A stretch of DNA of 50,665 bases from Methylophilaceae bacterium (GCA_011391175.1 JAABQZ010000006.1:1-50665), one strand, 5' to 3'; counted from the stretch's first letter, positions 1 to 8,696 are shown. A program made the numbers and translations. Notes: generated by a model not told the origin, from the sequence alone.

Positions 1-389
<389 letters not shown>

Positions 390-716
390 TTACTTAATCT
401 CGGCAGACTTAATTTCGGCCAACAGAGTTTGCAGCTCGCCGCTTTCATACATCGCACGCATAATGTCGCTGCCGCCAATAAATTCGCCTTTAACATACAA
501 TTGCGGAATCGTTGGCCAGTTGGCGTATTGCTTGATGCCTTCGCGTATAGCTTGATCAGCTAACACGTCCACCGCCACATACTGGGCGTTGCAGACATCT
601 AAAATTTGTGTCGCCATATTAGAGAAACCACACTGTGGAAACTTAGGGCTACCTTTCATATACAGCACTACATTATTTGTGGTCACTGTCTGTTTAATCG
701 TTGCTTGTGCATCCAT
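390..716 (-). CDS. grxD: Monothiol glutaredoxin, Grx4/GrxD family
   Basis: Cytosolic monothiol glutaredoxin that, in the family, carries [2Fe-2S] clusters with glutathione and pairs with BolA-type proteins in Fe-S and iron handling. The CGFS signature is at residues 29-32, preceded by VVLYMKGSPKFPQ, and the glutathione-binding IPQLYVKGEFIGG stretch follows near residues 68-81. Its 108 residues match the family length. The partner gene ibaG lies 24 bases upstream and murA starts on the next base, so co-transcription is likely. The genomic grxD-ibaG pairing supports the known protein partnership. Confidence 0.96.
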   Translation of the reverse strand: MDAQATIKQTVTTNNVVLYMKGSPKFPQCGFSNMATQILDVCNAQYVAVDVLADQAIREGIKQYANWPTIPQLYVKGEFIGGSDIMRAMYESGELQTLLAEIKSAEIK

Positions 717-740
717 TTGCTTGCTCCTAATTTAGGCTAA

Positions 741-989
741 TTATTTACTGTTAAATTCCGCCCACTGTGTGGGTGTATATGTTTGCATGCTTAAGGCATG
801 TATCTCTGCGCGCATACGATCGCCTAGAGCGCCATATACCAACTGATGCTGTTGCACCATACGCTTGCCTTCGAAGGTGGGGCTGACAATCGTCGCTTCA
901 AAATGCGTACCGTCATCACCGCGCACCTCAATAAAATCGCAGCTTAAATGCTGCGTAATGTAACTTTGTAACTGCTGTGCGCTTAACAC
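741..989 (-). CDS. ibaG: BolA-family protein, IbaG type
   Basis: Small cytosolic BolA-fold protein that in this family forms Fe-S bridged complexes with monothiol glutaredoxins. The sequence has the IbaG pattern: VRGDDGTHFEATIVS, FEGK, HQLVYGALG and IHALSMQTYTP near the C terminus; 82 residues is normal. The start is GTG at 989 with AGAGG 8 bases upstream. It sits between the ABC-2 permease gene (4 bases away) and grxD. Synteny ABC exporter-ibaG-murA resembles the E. coli mla-ibaG-murA region, which favours IbaG over BolA proper. Confidence 0.92.
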   Translation of the reverse strand: MLSAQQLQSYITQHLSCDFIEVRGDDGTHFEATIVSPTFEGKRMVQQHQLVYGALGDRMRAEIHALSMQTYTPTQWAEFNSK

Positions 990-993
990 TTCA

Positions 994-1806
994 TCAACCT
1001 CTCAATTTATAGCCCGATTTTAACATTTTTAGTGCTAGCCATGCTAACCCGAATAAAAATGCTGCCACGACACAAAGACTAATCCATGGTGAAATATCAC
1101 TTTTACCAAAAAAGCCGTATCTAAAGCCATCAATCATGTAAAAAAATGGGTTAAAGTGCGACACGGTTTGCCAAAACGGCGGCAAGCTGTGTATTGAATA
1201 AAATACGCCCGATAAAAACGTCAAGGGCATAATGACAAAGTTTTGAAACGCGGCCATTTGGTCAAATTTGTCAGCCCAGATGCCTGCAATAATGCCAAAT
1301 GTACCCAGCAGCGCACTGCCTAAAAATGCAAAAGTAAGAATCCACACAGGTTGCTCTAACTGTAAATCGACAAACCAAATGGTCATTAAATAGATGGCCA
1401 GGCCTACCATCAGCCCGCGAACGATAGCAGCAGCTAAAAATGCACTAAAAAACTGTAAATAAGTCAGTGGTGTAAGCAAAATAAAAATGATATTGCCCAT
1501 GACTTTAGATTGCACCAAACTAGATGAGCTATTAGCAAATGCGTTTTGTAGCAACGACATCATAATGAGGCCTGGGATTAAAAATGCGCTATAAGGCACG
1601 CCTTTGTACACTTCGACATGCGATTCCAACACGTGTGAAAATATCAGCAAATACAGCAACGCGGTGAGCACTGGCGAGGCAATGGTTTGAAACGCCACGC
1701 GCCAAAAACGCAATATTTCCTTCTTAAACAGCGTGTAAGAACCACGCCAGGAACCAATATCCATGCGGCCTACAGGCGTGCTATTTATCAGTTTATTTAG
1801 ATTCAT
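994..1806 (-). CDS. ABC-2 type transporter permease (YadH-like)
   Basis: Inner-membrane permease subunit of a two-gene ABC exporter. The 270-residue protein has about six hydrophobic segments, starting near residue 40 (ASPVLTALLYLLIFSHV), and the ABC-2 domain pattern with PLTFLSGVFYSI before the last segments. Its ATG overlaps the ATPase gene stop by four bases (ATGA), so translation is coupled. The substrate cannot be read from sequence; the YadGH family is still poorly characterised. The position beside Mla and MurA suggests an envelope role, but that is inference. Confidence 0.88.
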   Translation of the reverse strand: MNLNKLINSTPVGRMDIGSWRGSYTLFKKEILRFWRVAFQTIASPVLTALLYLLIFSHVLESHVEVYKGVPYSAFLIPGLIMMSLLQNAFANSSSSLVQSKVMGNIIFILLTPLTYLQFFSAFLAAAIVRGLMVGLAIYLMTIWFVDLQLEQPVWILTFAFLGSALLGTFGIIAGIWADKFDQMAAFQNFVIMPLTFLSGVFYSIHSLPPFWQTVSHFNPFFYMIDGFRYGFFGKSDISPWISLCVVAAFLFGLAWLALKMLKSGYKLRG

Positions 1807-2717
1807 TTAGCACTCACGTTTTCACCCACCAATGACATAAACACGTCTTCTAAATCAGCTTCAAACAGCTGCATATCGTCAATATTCAGTTTGGCTTTAC
1901 GCAACTCACTCATCACATACTCCACTTCACTCAACTCACTAAGTGCTAGTGTATAAACGCCATTTTCGCCATTTTTCAACAGCGGCAGCAAAGTGGTTGG
2001 TAGTGCAGCGTTTAATTTCAGGCGCAAGTTTTTGCCTGCAAGCTTGTTGAGTAAATTAGTGGTGGTATCCAGCGCAACAATTTCGCCTTGCTTCATCATC
2101 GCCACGCGTTGACACAGCATTTCTGCCTCTTCTAAATAGTGGGTCGTTAAAATAATGGTGTGGCCTTCGGCATTGAGCTTTTTAATAAATCCCCACATAA
2201 TTTGCCGCAGCTCAACATCCACCCCCGCGGTCGGCTCATCCAACACAATGACCGGTGGCTTGTGCGCAAGTGCTTGGGCGATTAATGCACGTCGCTTCAT
2301 GCCTCCAGAAAGCTTACGCATATTGGTGTGGGCTTTATCAGTCAAGCCCAAATTTTCAATCACTTCATCTACCCAAGCGTCGTTTTCCTTGCCTCGGCCA
2401 AAATAACCTGCCTGAAAACGCAGCATTTCACGTACATTAAAAAATGGGTCAAACACCAGCTCTTGCGGTACCACACCTAAATTCATGCGCGCCGCTTGAT
2501 AATCATTCACCACGTCATGCCCCATGACTGATGCCCTACCTTGCGTGGGCTTGAGTAAGCCAGCCAAAATATTAATGAGCGTCGATTTGCCTGCACCATT
2601 TGGTCCAAGCAGGCCAAAAAACTCACCTTGATTGATAGTCAAATTGATGCCGTTAAGCGCAGTCAAGCTACCAAAACGCTTGTGTACTTGCTCAATGTGA
2701 ATGGCTGGAATGGTCAC
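1803..2717 (-). CDS. ABC transporter ATP-binding protein (YadG/CcmA-like)
   Basis: Cytosolic ATPase subunit partnering the permease at 994-1806. Visible motifs are Walker A GPNGAGKST (about residues 38-46), signature LSGGMKRR, Walker B VIVLDEPTAGVD and the switch histidine in ILTTHYLEEAE. At 304 residues it has the C-terminal extension usual for drug- or polysaccharide-type ABC-2 exporters. The likely start is GTG at 2717; the ribosome-binding site is weak. It begins a new unit after the terminator at 2751-2773, so it is probably transcribed apart from the mla genes. Confidence 0.92.
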   Translation of the reverse strand: MTIPAIHIEQVHKRFGSLTALNGINLTINQGEFFGLLGPNGAGKSTLINILAGLLKPTQGRASVMGHDVVNDYQAARMNLGVVPQELVFDPFFNVREMLRFQAGYFGRGKENDAWVDEVIENLGLTDKAHTNMRKLSGGMKRRALIAQALAHKPPVIVLDEPTAGVDVELRQIMWGFIKKLNAEGHTIILTTHYLEEAEMLCQRVAMMKQGEIVALDTTTNLLNKLAGKNLRLKLNAALPTTLLPLLKNGENGVYTLALSELSEVEYVMSELRKAKLNIDDMQLFEADLEDVFMSLVGENVSAK

Positions 2718-2750
2718 TACATACCCGATTAATTAGTGTTATAAAAACGA

Positions 2751-2773
2751 AACCCCACCTTAAAGATGGGGTT
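2751..2773 (-). terminator. Rho-independent terminator after the mla operon
   Basis: The 7-base arms AACCCCA and TGGGGTT enclose a 9-base loop. Read on the minus strand, the hairpin is followed by a T-rich run (TTTCGTTTTTAT). It lies 34 bases after the mlaB stop and before the ABC ATPase gene, so it should end the mlaFEDCB transcript. Confidence 0.8.
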
Positions 2774-2806
2774 GACTTAAACAAATTCAAACAACGCAAA
2801 TTATGC

Positions 2807-3094
2807 TTAATCAATGAGCTCTGCTACGCCATACAGATCAGTCAAGCTCTTCAAATTATCAGACATATTTACCAATTTGATTGTTTGATTTTCTTTTAAC
2901 GCGCGGCGCTTCCACTCTAAAATCAAACTAATCGTTGAGGTATCAATATCAGTAACTTGTGCAAAATCAATAATGGTATTTTTAAGCACCAAGTTTTTGC
3001 TTGCAGTTAGCAGTGGTGAAATTGTGCCAATCACCACATCACCACTGATATTCCAGCGGTTGTCAATTTGCGTGATTTGTGTTGCCTGACTCAA
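2807..3094 (-). CDS. mlaB: STAS-domain protein of the Mla system (MlaB)
   Basis: Cytosolic STAS protein that in E. coli binds MlaF and is needed for assembly and activity of the MlaFEDB complex. The 95 residues show the STAS pattern: a hydrophobic strand IIDFAQVTDIDTSTISLI with the DTST turn typical of MlaB, then a helix. The start is TTG at 3094, overlapping the mlaC stop in the shared bases TTGA, so translation is coupled. It is the last gene of the operon and is followed by a terminator. Identity rests mainly on context and STAS features. Confidence 0.88.
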   Translation of the reverse strand: MSQATQITQIDNRWNISGDVVIGTISPLLTASKNLVLKNTIIDFAQVTDIDTSTISLILEWKRRALKENQTIKLVNMSDNLKSLTDLYGVAELID

Positions 3095-3723
3095 TTAGCG
3101 TCCTTTTGAGCAGTTGTGCTTTTTGCAGCAGCTGCTCTGTTTTTATCGCCCAGTTTTTTAATGAGACTGTCCAGGCCATTCTGACGAATTTCTTGCGCAA
3201 ACTGACTACGGTAATTGGTGACCAAGCTCACGCCTTCAATCACAATGTCGTACACTTTCCAAGTGTCAGCCTTTTTTTCTAGAGAGTAATCCACCGCAAT
3301 TGGCTGACCCCCTGGCTGCAAAATAGCAGTTTTTACCGAAGCCGTTGAAGCATCTTCTGTCATACGCATTGGCTTGTATTCTATGGTTTGATTTTTATAC
3401 TTTGATAATGCAGTGGCATAAGTGCGGATGAGCAAAGTACGGAACTCAGATTGAAACGCGGTTTTTTGCTCTGGGGAGGCTTTAGTCCAATTTTTACCTA
3501 GCACCAAGCGCGAGACTTTATCAAAGTTAAAGTTTGGCAGAATTTTTTCTTCGGCCAAGGCAAATATTTTTTCTTGGTCACCCGCTTGAATGTCAGCATC
3601 ACTCTTTACTGTGGCTAACACATCTTCAGCGGTTCTTTTTACCAATTCATCTGGCGCTTCAATGGCAAAGGCGGAGAGACTAAAACATAACATACTCAAA
3701 GCGATTAATAGTTTTTTCATCAT
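3091..3723 (-). CDS. mlaC: Periplasmic phospholipid-binding protein MlaC
   Basis: Shuttles phospholipid between the outer-membrane MlaA complex and the inner-membrane MlaFEDB complex. An N-terminal signal peptide (KKLLIALSMLCFSLSAFA, cleaved near residue 20) is followed by a Tol-tolerance/MlaC domain, with EFRTLLIRTYATAL and VYDIVIEGVSLVTNYRSQF as hallmark stretches. The 210 residues match the family. Two adjacent ATG codons sit at the start; the AGGA site is better spaced for the second (3720). The C-terminal tail is rich in Lys, Ala and Thr. Confidence 0.95.
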   Translation of the reverse strand: MMKKLLIALSMLCFSLSAFAIEAPDELVKRTAEDVLATVKSDADIQAGDQEKIFALAEEKILPNFNFDKVSRLVLGKNWTKASPEQKTAFQSEFRTLLIRTYATALSKYKNQTIEYKPMRMTEDASTASVKTAILQPGGQPIAVDYSLEKKADTWKVYDIVIEGVSLVTNYRSQFAQEIRQNGLDSLIKKLGDKNRAAAAKSTTAQKDAN

Positions 3724-3771
3724 TTTCCTTTTTACTTATTTCAGTTTTTTTATTATTTATAGGGCTTTTGT

Positions 3772-4323
3772 TTATAGAGCATCTAGCGGGTTCGCTCCTA
3801 ACGCATCATCATCTATTTTGGTTGATTCAGAGGATCCTGATGCTTTGCTTGGTGCACTGTCTTTAGTTTCTTCTGAGGCTTTACTGAACAAGAATTGGCT
3901 AATCATTTTCTCTAAAATTACCGCATCTTGCGTTTGGGAAATTTTATCACCATTTTTAAGCGCGGCTTCATCGCCACCTGCTTCAAGACCAATATACTGC
4001 TCACCCAACAGGCCAGCCGTATAGATGTTTGCAAAAGTGTCTTTAGGAAAGCTGTAACGTTTATCAACACTGAGACTGACCACAGCTTCAAAAGTTGCGG
4101 GGTCAAATGTAATATCCGCCACACGCCCCACCACTACGCCCGCACTTTTTACTGGCGCACGCGGTTTTAAACCGCCAATATTTTCAAAGTTGGCACTTAC
4201 GGTATAAGTTTCGCCTATGCTCGCGGTCGTCAGATTACCCACCTTCATAGCCAAGCCCAGCAATGCTGCCACACCAAGTGCCACAAAAATTCCTACCCAT
4301 AAATCAATCGTTGTTCTTTCCAT
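3772..4323 (-). CDS. mlaD: MCE-domain lipid transport protein MlaD
   Basis: Inner-membrane anchored MCE protein whose hexamer forms the periplasmic lipid channel of MlaFEDB. One N-terminal membrane segment (VGIFVALGVAALLGLAMKVG) precedes the MCE domain (FENIGGLKPRAPVKSAGVVV) and the LLGEQYIGLEAGG motif. At 183 residues it resembles E. coli MlaD but has a Ser- and Lys-rich C-terminal tail after residue 150. It lies 16 bases after mlaE and 48 bases before mlaC. Many betaproteobacteria carry mlaA between mlaD and mlaC; none is present here. Confidence 0.95.
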   Translation of the reverse strand: MERTTIDLWVGIFVALGVAALLGLAMKVGNLTTASIGETYTVSANFENIGGLKPRAPVKSAGVVVGRVADITFDPATFEAVVSLSVDKRYSFPKDTFANIYTAGLLGEQYIGLEAGGDEAALKNGDKISQTQDAVILEKMISQFLFSKASEETKDSAPSKASGSSESTKIDDDALGANPLDAL

Positions 4324-4339
4324 TACCTGCTCCTACGCG

Positions 4340-5134
4340 CTATAAGCTAATCATAAATGAGGTTAATACAAAATCTAGGCCCAACACCACCAAGGATGAT
4401 GTGACCACTGTTCTTGTGGTGGCACGGCTCACACCTTCTGCTGTAGGTGGCGCATCATAGCCTTCAAATAAGGCAATGATGGTACAAGCAATGCCAAATA
4501 CCACGCTTTTAATGACGCCGTTTAGAATATCTAAACGCCAATCCACATTAGCCTGCATTTGCGACCAAAATGCGCCTGCATCGACGCCAATGAGGGGTAC
4601 CGCCACTAAGTAACCGCCCAAAATACCAACCATACAAAATAGCACGTTTAAAACTGGCATAGCAATCACACCAGCCCAAAAGCGCGGTGCGATGACGCGA
4701 GATATCGGACTAACCGCCATCATTTCCATTGCTGACAATTGCTCGGTGGCCTTCATCAGGCCAATTTCGGCGGTAATGGCGGTACCTGCGCGACCCGCGA
4801 ATAATAAGGCGGTTACCACAGGCCCTAATTCGCGTACCAAAGCTAAAGCCACTAACACGCCAATCGCCTCAGATGAGCCGTAACGCTGCAGAGTGTTGTA
4901 GCCTTGCAGCGCCAGTACCATGCCCACAAAAAATGCCGAAACGACAATAATGATGAGCGACATCACGCCAGTAAAATATACCTCACGAATGGTGAGATGA
5001 AACCTGCGAAAACTCTCGCCAGATGAAATTAATGTCAACCAAAATAGCCGTGCGCCAGCGCCTAAGCGCCAAATACGCTTAATAAACCCATGCCCAAGCG
5101 TGCGCAAAGGACGAAGGCGAGAACGCTTTATCAT
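4340..5134 (-). CDS. mlaE: Mla system permease MlaE
   Basis: Inner-membrane permease of the MlaFEDB lipid transporter. The 264-residue protein has the MlaE/DUF140 fold: EVYFTGVMSLIIIVVSAFFVGMV, then LVRELGPVVTALLFAGRAGTA and the conserved EIGLMKATEQLSAMEMM stretch. About five hydrophobic segments are visible. Its ATG overlaps the mlaF stop in ATGA. No anomaly is seen. Confidence 0.96.
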   Translation of the reverse strand: MIKRSRLRPLRTLGHGFIKRIWRLGAGARLFWLTLISSGESFRRFHLTIREVYFTGVMSLIIIVVSAFFVGMVLALQGYNTLQRYGSSEAIGVLVALALVRELGPVVTALLFAGRAGTAITAEIGLMKATEQLSAMEMMAVSPISRVIAPRFWAGVIAMPVLNVLFCMVGILGGYLVAVPLIGVDAGAFWSQMQANVDWRLDILNGVIKSVVFGIACTIIALFEGYDAPPTAEGVSRATTRTVVTSSLVVLGLDFVLTSFMISL

Positions 5135-5934
5135 ACTTCATACCCCAACAAGTCTTGTTTATAGTCGCCCGCAGCGTAATGAAATGGCACCGGCCCATCT
5201 TTCTCGCCATGCACAAATTGATGCACAAATGGCAACGTAGATTTAATTAAATCGTCTGGCGTGCCTTCGGCTGCCACCGTGCCGTTCGCCACGAAATATA
5301 TATAATCAGCTATCGAAAAAGTTTCTTTTACATCATGCGAGACGATAATAGACGTAGTGCCCAGCGCATCATTCAGGGTACGAATTAAATCGCAAATTAC
5401 CCCCATCGAAATGGGGTCTAATCCCGCAAAAGGTTCGTCATATATCACAATATCTGGGTCTAGCGCGATGGCGCGAGCGAGTGCAACACGTCTTGCCATA
5501 CCACCAGAAAGCTCGGTAGCCATCAGTTGATGTGCGCCACGCAGGCCAACCGCATGCAACTTCATTAGCACCAAATCGTGAATCATGCTTTCAGGAAAAT
5601 CAGTATGCTCGCGCATGGGAAAAGCGACGTTTTCATACACAGATAAATCAGTAAACAAAGCGCCATGCTGGAACAACATACCCATTTTGCGACGCAATTG
5701 GTAGATGCCCTCACGCGTTTGAGTATGCACTACCTGATTATCCACTCGCACCTCGCCTTTAGTGGGCTTTATTTGGCCACCAATTAGGCGCAGCAGCGTG
5801 GTTTTACCGCTGCCACTGCCACCCATAATAGCCACCACTTTACCGCGTGGAAACACCATATTAATGCCTTGGTGCAACATACGGCCTTTGTAGCCAAAGG
5901 AAAGGTTGTCGATTTCGACGATATTTTGAGTCAT
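5131..5934 (-). CDS. mlaF: Mla system ATP-binding protein MlaF
   Basis: ATPase that powers MlaE-dependent lipid movement across the inner membrane. Walker A is GGSGSGKTTLLRL (about residues 38-50), the signature is ELSGGMARRVALARA, Walker B is IVIYDEPFAGLDP, and the switch histidine is in SIIVSHDVKET. The 267 residues match E. coli MlaF. It is the first gene of mlaFEDCB; the promoter should lie in 5935-6026, after the pilin terminator, although I could not pick convincing -35 and -10 boxes there. Confidence 0.96.
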   Translation of the reverse strand: MTQNIVEIDNLSFGYKGRMLHQGINMVFPRGKVVAIMGGSGSGKTTLLRLIGGQIKPTKGEVRVDNQVVHTQTREGIYQLRRKMGMLFQHGALFTDLSVYENVAFPMREHTDFPESMIHDLVLMKLHAVGLRGAHQLMATELSGGMARRVALARAIALDPDIVIYDEPFAGLDPISMGVICDLIRTLNDALGTTSIIVSHDVKETFSIADYIYFVANGTVAAEGTPDDLIKSTLPFVHQFVHGEKDGPVPFHYAAGDYKQDLLGYEV

Positions 5935-6026
5935 TTTTTATGCGTCTTAAGTTTGCAGCTATTCTAATTCAAAACGTGACTAATTCAAACGTGTAACTCA
6001 AAATCGATGTGAGATATGGAAAACAA

Positions 6027-6049
6027 AAAGCCCGCACTAAGCGGGCTTT
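6027..6049 (-). terminator. Rho-independent terminator of the pilin-like gene
   Basis: Perfect 9-base arms AAAGCCCGC and GCGGGCTTT flank a 5-base loop. On the minus strand the stem runs into TTTTTGTTTT. It lies 22 bases beyond the pilin stop codon and upstream of mlaF, so it separates the two units. Confidence 0.88.
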
Positions 6050-6070
6050 GATTCAAAAAATTTATCTAGC

Positions 6071-6733
6071 TCAGAAAGCCATACACACCATATGTGGCGT
6101 AGCATCGTCTGGGGCAGCCACACCGTTAGTAGCCGCTCCGCCAGCTACTTGAATCCTTACAGAACCAGTATTACCTACACCATCATCAAGCGTTGTATCC
6201 AGTTGCTTGGCGAACTTACCAAGAATTGCATCCGAACAAACCACATAGGCGCCTGACATACCGCCAGCAGTAGGAAGTACGCTAACATCGGTAAATCCAG
6301 ATACGCTTTGAACTCCAATAAGCCCACCGTCAGCGTTACGAGGTTGATAGGTATTTGCAGCTGCACAGTTAACCACTGTTGGGCCTGGTGCCAAACCAGC
6401 TAAACGTACATGTTGCCAAAACACACATGATTCATCGCCGTTGGTAGTTGTATTCCAATCACCTTGAACTACTCCGTTACCCAATGTGCCAACTGTAGCA
6501 GCTGTTGCTCCAGTTACATGAGTAGCAGAAGCTGGGTCGTCGCCTGGCAATGCTTTAAATTTATCTTGATAGCCGTAAATATAGACTTGTACATTTTGAA
6601 AATCACGTGCCATATTTTTAACTTTGGCACTGTTAATAAGCTCTTGCCCCCTTAGCACGCCGCCTAGCAACAAGCCAATAATCACTAGCACAATAGCGAG
6701 CTCAATTAAGGTGAAACCTGTTTGTTTGTTCAT
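6071..6733 (-). CDS. Lone type IV pilin-like (prepilin) protein
   Basis: A secreted pilin-like protein. The prepilin peptidase site is very clear: a short leader MNKQTG is followed by FTLIELAIVLVIIGLLLGG, with Glu at mature position 5 and the hydrophobic N-terminal helix. The rest of the 220 residues is a Gly-, Thr- and Ala-rich globular domain with Cys near residues 114, 135, 178 and 217, possibly two disulfides. No other pilus assembly gene is nearby, so it is an orphan. It has its own sigma-54 promoter (6804-6820), an AAGGA site 10 bases before the ATG, and its own terminator. Whether it is a major pilin, a minor pilin or a different prepilin-type protein is open. Confidence 0.85.
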   Translation of the reverse strand: MNKQTGFTLIELAIVLVIIGLLLGGVLRGQELINSAKVKNMARDFQNVQVYIYGYQDKFKALPGDDPASATHVTGATAATVGTLGNGVVQGDWNTTTNGDESCVFWQHVRLAGLAPGPTVVNCAAANTYQPRNADGGLIGVQSVSGFTDVSVLPTAGGMSGAYVVCSDAILGKFAKQLDTTLDDGVGNTGSVRIQVAGGAATNGVAAPDDATPHMVCMAF

Positions 6734-6803
6734 TTTTTTAATATCCTTGTACTTATCATTTTGTGTGATTTTTTATTCACGGTGTCACACTTAAACACAA
6801 CCA

Positions 6804-6820
6804 TGCAAATGTCATGCCAA
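6804..6820 (-). promoter_or_regulatory. Sigma-54 (-24/-12) promoter for the pilin-like gene
   Basis: Read on the minus strand the site is TTGGCATGACATTTGCA. GG (6818-6817) and GC (6806-6805) are exactly 10 bases apart, matching the RpoN consensus TGGCAC-N5-TTGC with one substitution. The predicted start near 6793 gives a leader of about 60 bases before the pilin ATG. RpoN promoters need an NtrC-type activator; PilR (27933-29330) is the obvious candidate. The motif is seen directly; use in vivo is inferred. Confidence 0.82.
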
Positions 6821-6884
6821 GCAAGCCCAGCCTTACTTTTAGCGGTTGTCCGCTTAATCTATAATTTTCTGCACCAGAATAAAT

Positions 6885-6920
6885 GATGAAATTTCATCGA
6901 CTATGACAATTTATCGACAC
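6885..6920. promoter_or_regulatory. Candidate activator-binding region upstream of the pilin promoter
   Basis: A perfect 14-base palindrome GATGAAATTTCATC lies at 6885-6898. Two TGTC words (minus strand) follow at 6905-6908 and 6916-6919, the second as GTGTC. They fall roughly 90-130 bases upstream of the predicted pilin transcription start, where the Pseudomonas PilR sites with repeated TGTC lie. A small hairpin (AGCGG-TTGT-CCGCT, 6841-6854) sits between this and the promoter. The same region must also hold the promoter of the divergent kinase gene. The role as an enhancer is inference. Confidence 0.4.
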
Positions 6921-6983
6921 CCTATTTTTACTACTGCTTTTAGATTATGCTTAGGTTTTAACTATCTATTCACACCATAACTC

Positions 6984-8696
6984 ATGCTTACTGCTCTGCT
7001 TGACTATAGCAAACTGAATCAGTTGCTCGCTGCTAACTCGCAACGCATTCTAGCCTTAATGTTATTAGCTTTACATGCTTTTTTAATTTGGGGCACGCAA
7101 GCAAGCTATCTACACCACACTTTTTTCTTGTGTACCTACGGTTTTTTCTTAATGTGGCAACCGATATGGAGCAACACCGAAAGACTGTCATTACCTGCAA
7201 TAGTCCTATTTTTAAGTATTGGTGTTATCGGTTATTTTTACGCCAATTTATGGGTAACCGCAGTTTGGCTATCTTTGCTGTTTGGATTACTTGGCGGACG
7301 CGTATTTTCTGACGAATCAAAATCTAACCGCATTATCCACATTTTAGCTGCCAGTTATATACTTTCTATGCTTTTGCTTTGGGTGGTGCCAAAACTACTC
7401 AATGCTTCTAATGATTTGGAAGCTGCAGAATTTGTGATTACTTATCTGACACCGCTATTAGTGATTGCCATCTTTTTTATTCCCAAAAAAACATTAGTTA
7501 AAAGTGCGCAACTTCCAGTGATCGATTTTTTCTATACATTGCTGCTTACTTTAGGCGCCTTGCTTTTGGTACTGACCAGTTTTGCAATCGGCTCGATAAA
7601 CTCAGTACACTACATAAAAATATTGTTTATCTCTATATTTGGTTTGGCATTTGGTTTAATGGTGTTTAGCTTTTTTTGGAAGCCCAACACCCGCTTTTCT
7701 GGCGTAGAACTGCTGATGTCACGTTATTTGTTGAGCATTGGTATGCCGTTTGAAGCTTGGGTAAAAAATATTGCGGCCTTGGGTGAGCTGGAATCTACGC
7801 CCAACGGCTTTATACAAGCTGCTATGGGCGAGATGACCGCTTTGCCGTGGGTGTCTGGCGTCAACTGGCTGGCCGACGAAACGCAAGGCAAGCTAGGGGC
7901 AACTTCACAACATGCCACAGATTTTAACTTTAAAGATTTTCACATGACTTTACATACACGCTGGCAAATCTCACCCGCTTTATATGTACATGTAAAACTG
8001 CTCACACAAATTATGGGTGAATTTTACGTCGCCAAACGCCGTGAGGAAACTCTACGCCAAAATGCGTATATGCAAGCGTTTTATGAGACAGGCAGCCGCC
8101 TGACACACGATATTAAAAATATTTTACAGTCTGTTGGCACCCTAGTTAGCGCCGCTGAGCAAACCGAAGATAGTGACAGTAAAGCGCTACTTAAGCTGAT
8201 ACGCAAACAATTGCCTGTGCTGAACACACGCATTGCAACCACGCTAGATAAACTTAAGGCGCCAGGTGAGGATAAAAAACGTTTAGAGAAAATGTCGGCT
8301 TGGTGGAAGAATCTGCAATTGCGCCACAACCAAGATTGCGTTGAATTTATTTCAGAAAATTTACCGCTACAAGACATTAATGCGGAAGTGCTAGACAGTG
8401 TGCTGGATAATTTACTCAATAACGCACTAGAAAAAACTAAACATCAGCCTGATACCAACATCAAAGTAGAGATGCGCAATTCACCAGAGAGTGGCTTTTG
8501 TATCGATGTCACCGACAGTGGAAAAGCCATGAGCGCACAAATTGCCAATGATTTGTTTAAAAAACATATTGCTTCTCCCAATGGCTTGGGCGTTGGCTTG
8601 TATCACGCCGCACAAGATAGCAAACAAGCAGGCTACGAATTAAGCTTGCAGAGTAATGTCAATGGCATGGTACGTTTTAGAGTAACGCTTGCCTAG
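6984..8696 (+). CDS. Orphan membrane sensor histidine kinase of the HDxKN type
   Basis: A 570-residue sensor kinase. The first roughly 230 residues form about eight membrane segments, then comes a soluble GAF-like linker and the kinase core. The H-box is LTHDIKNILQSV with phospho-acceptor His375; the N-box is LDNLLNNALEKT, the G1 box DVTDSGKAM and the G2 box NGLGVGLYHAA. The HDxKN H-box resembles PrsK-type kinases of exopolysaccharide/PEP-CTERM systems. No response regulator gene adjoins it, so the partner is unknown. It is divergent from the pilin-like gene and shares a 250-base upstream region with it. Function beyond sensing is not assignable. Confidence 0.85.
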   Translation: MLTALLDYSKLNQLLAANSQRILALMLLALHAFLIWGTQASYLHHTFFLCTYGFFLMWQPIWSNTERLSLPAIVLFLSIGVIGYFYANLWVTAVWLSLLFGLLGGRVFSDESKSNRIIHILAASYILSMLLLWVVPKLLNASNDLEAAEFVITYLTPLLVIAIFFIPKKTLVKSAQLPVIDFFYTLLLTLGALLLVLTSFAIGSINSVHYIKILFISIFGLAFGLMVFSFFWKPNTRFSGVELLMSRYLLSIGMPFEAWVKNIAALGELESTPNGFIQAAMGEMTALPWVSGVNWLADETQGKLGATSQHATDFNFKDFHMTLHTRWQISPALYVHVKLLTQIMGEFYVAKRREETLRQNAYMQAFYETGSRLTHDIKNILQSVGTLVSAAEQTEDSDSKALLKLIRKQLPVLNTRIATTLDKLKAPGEDKKRLEKMSAWWKNLQLRHNQDCVEFISENLPLQDINAEVLDSVLDNLLNNALEKTKHQPDTNIKVEMRNSPESGFCIDVTDSGKAMSAQIANDLFKKHIASPNGLGVGLYHAAQDSKQAGYELSLQSNVNGMVRFRVTLA

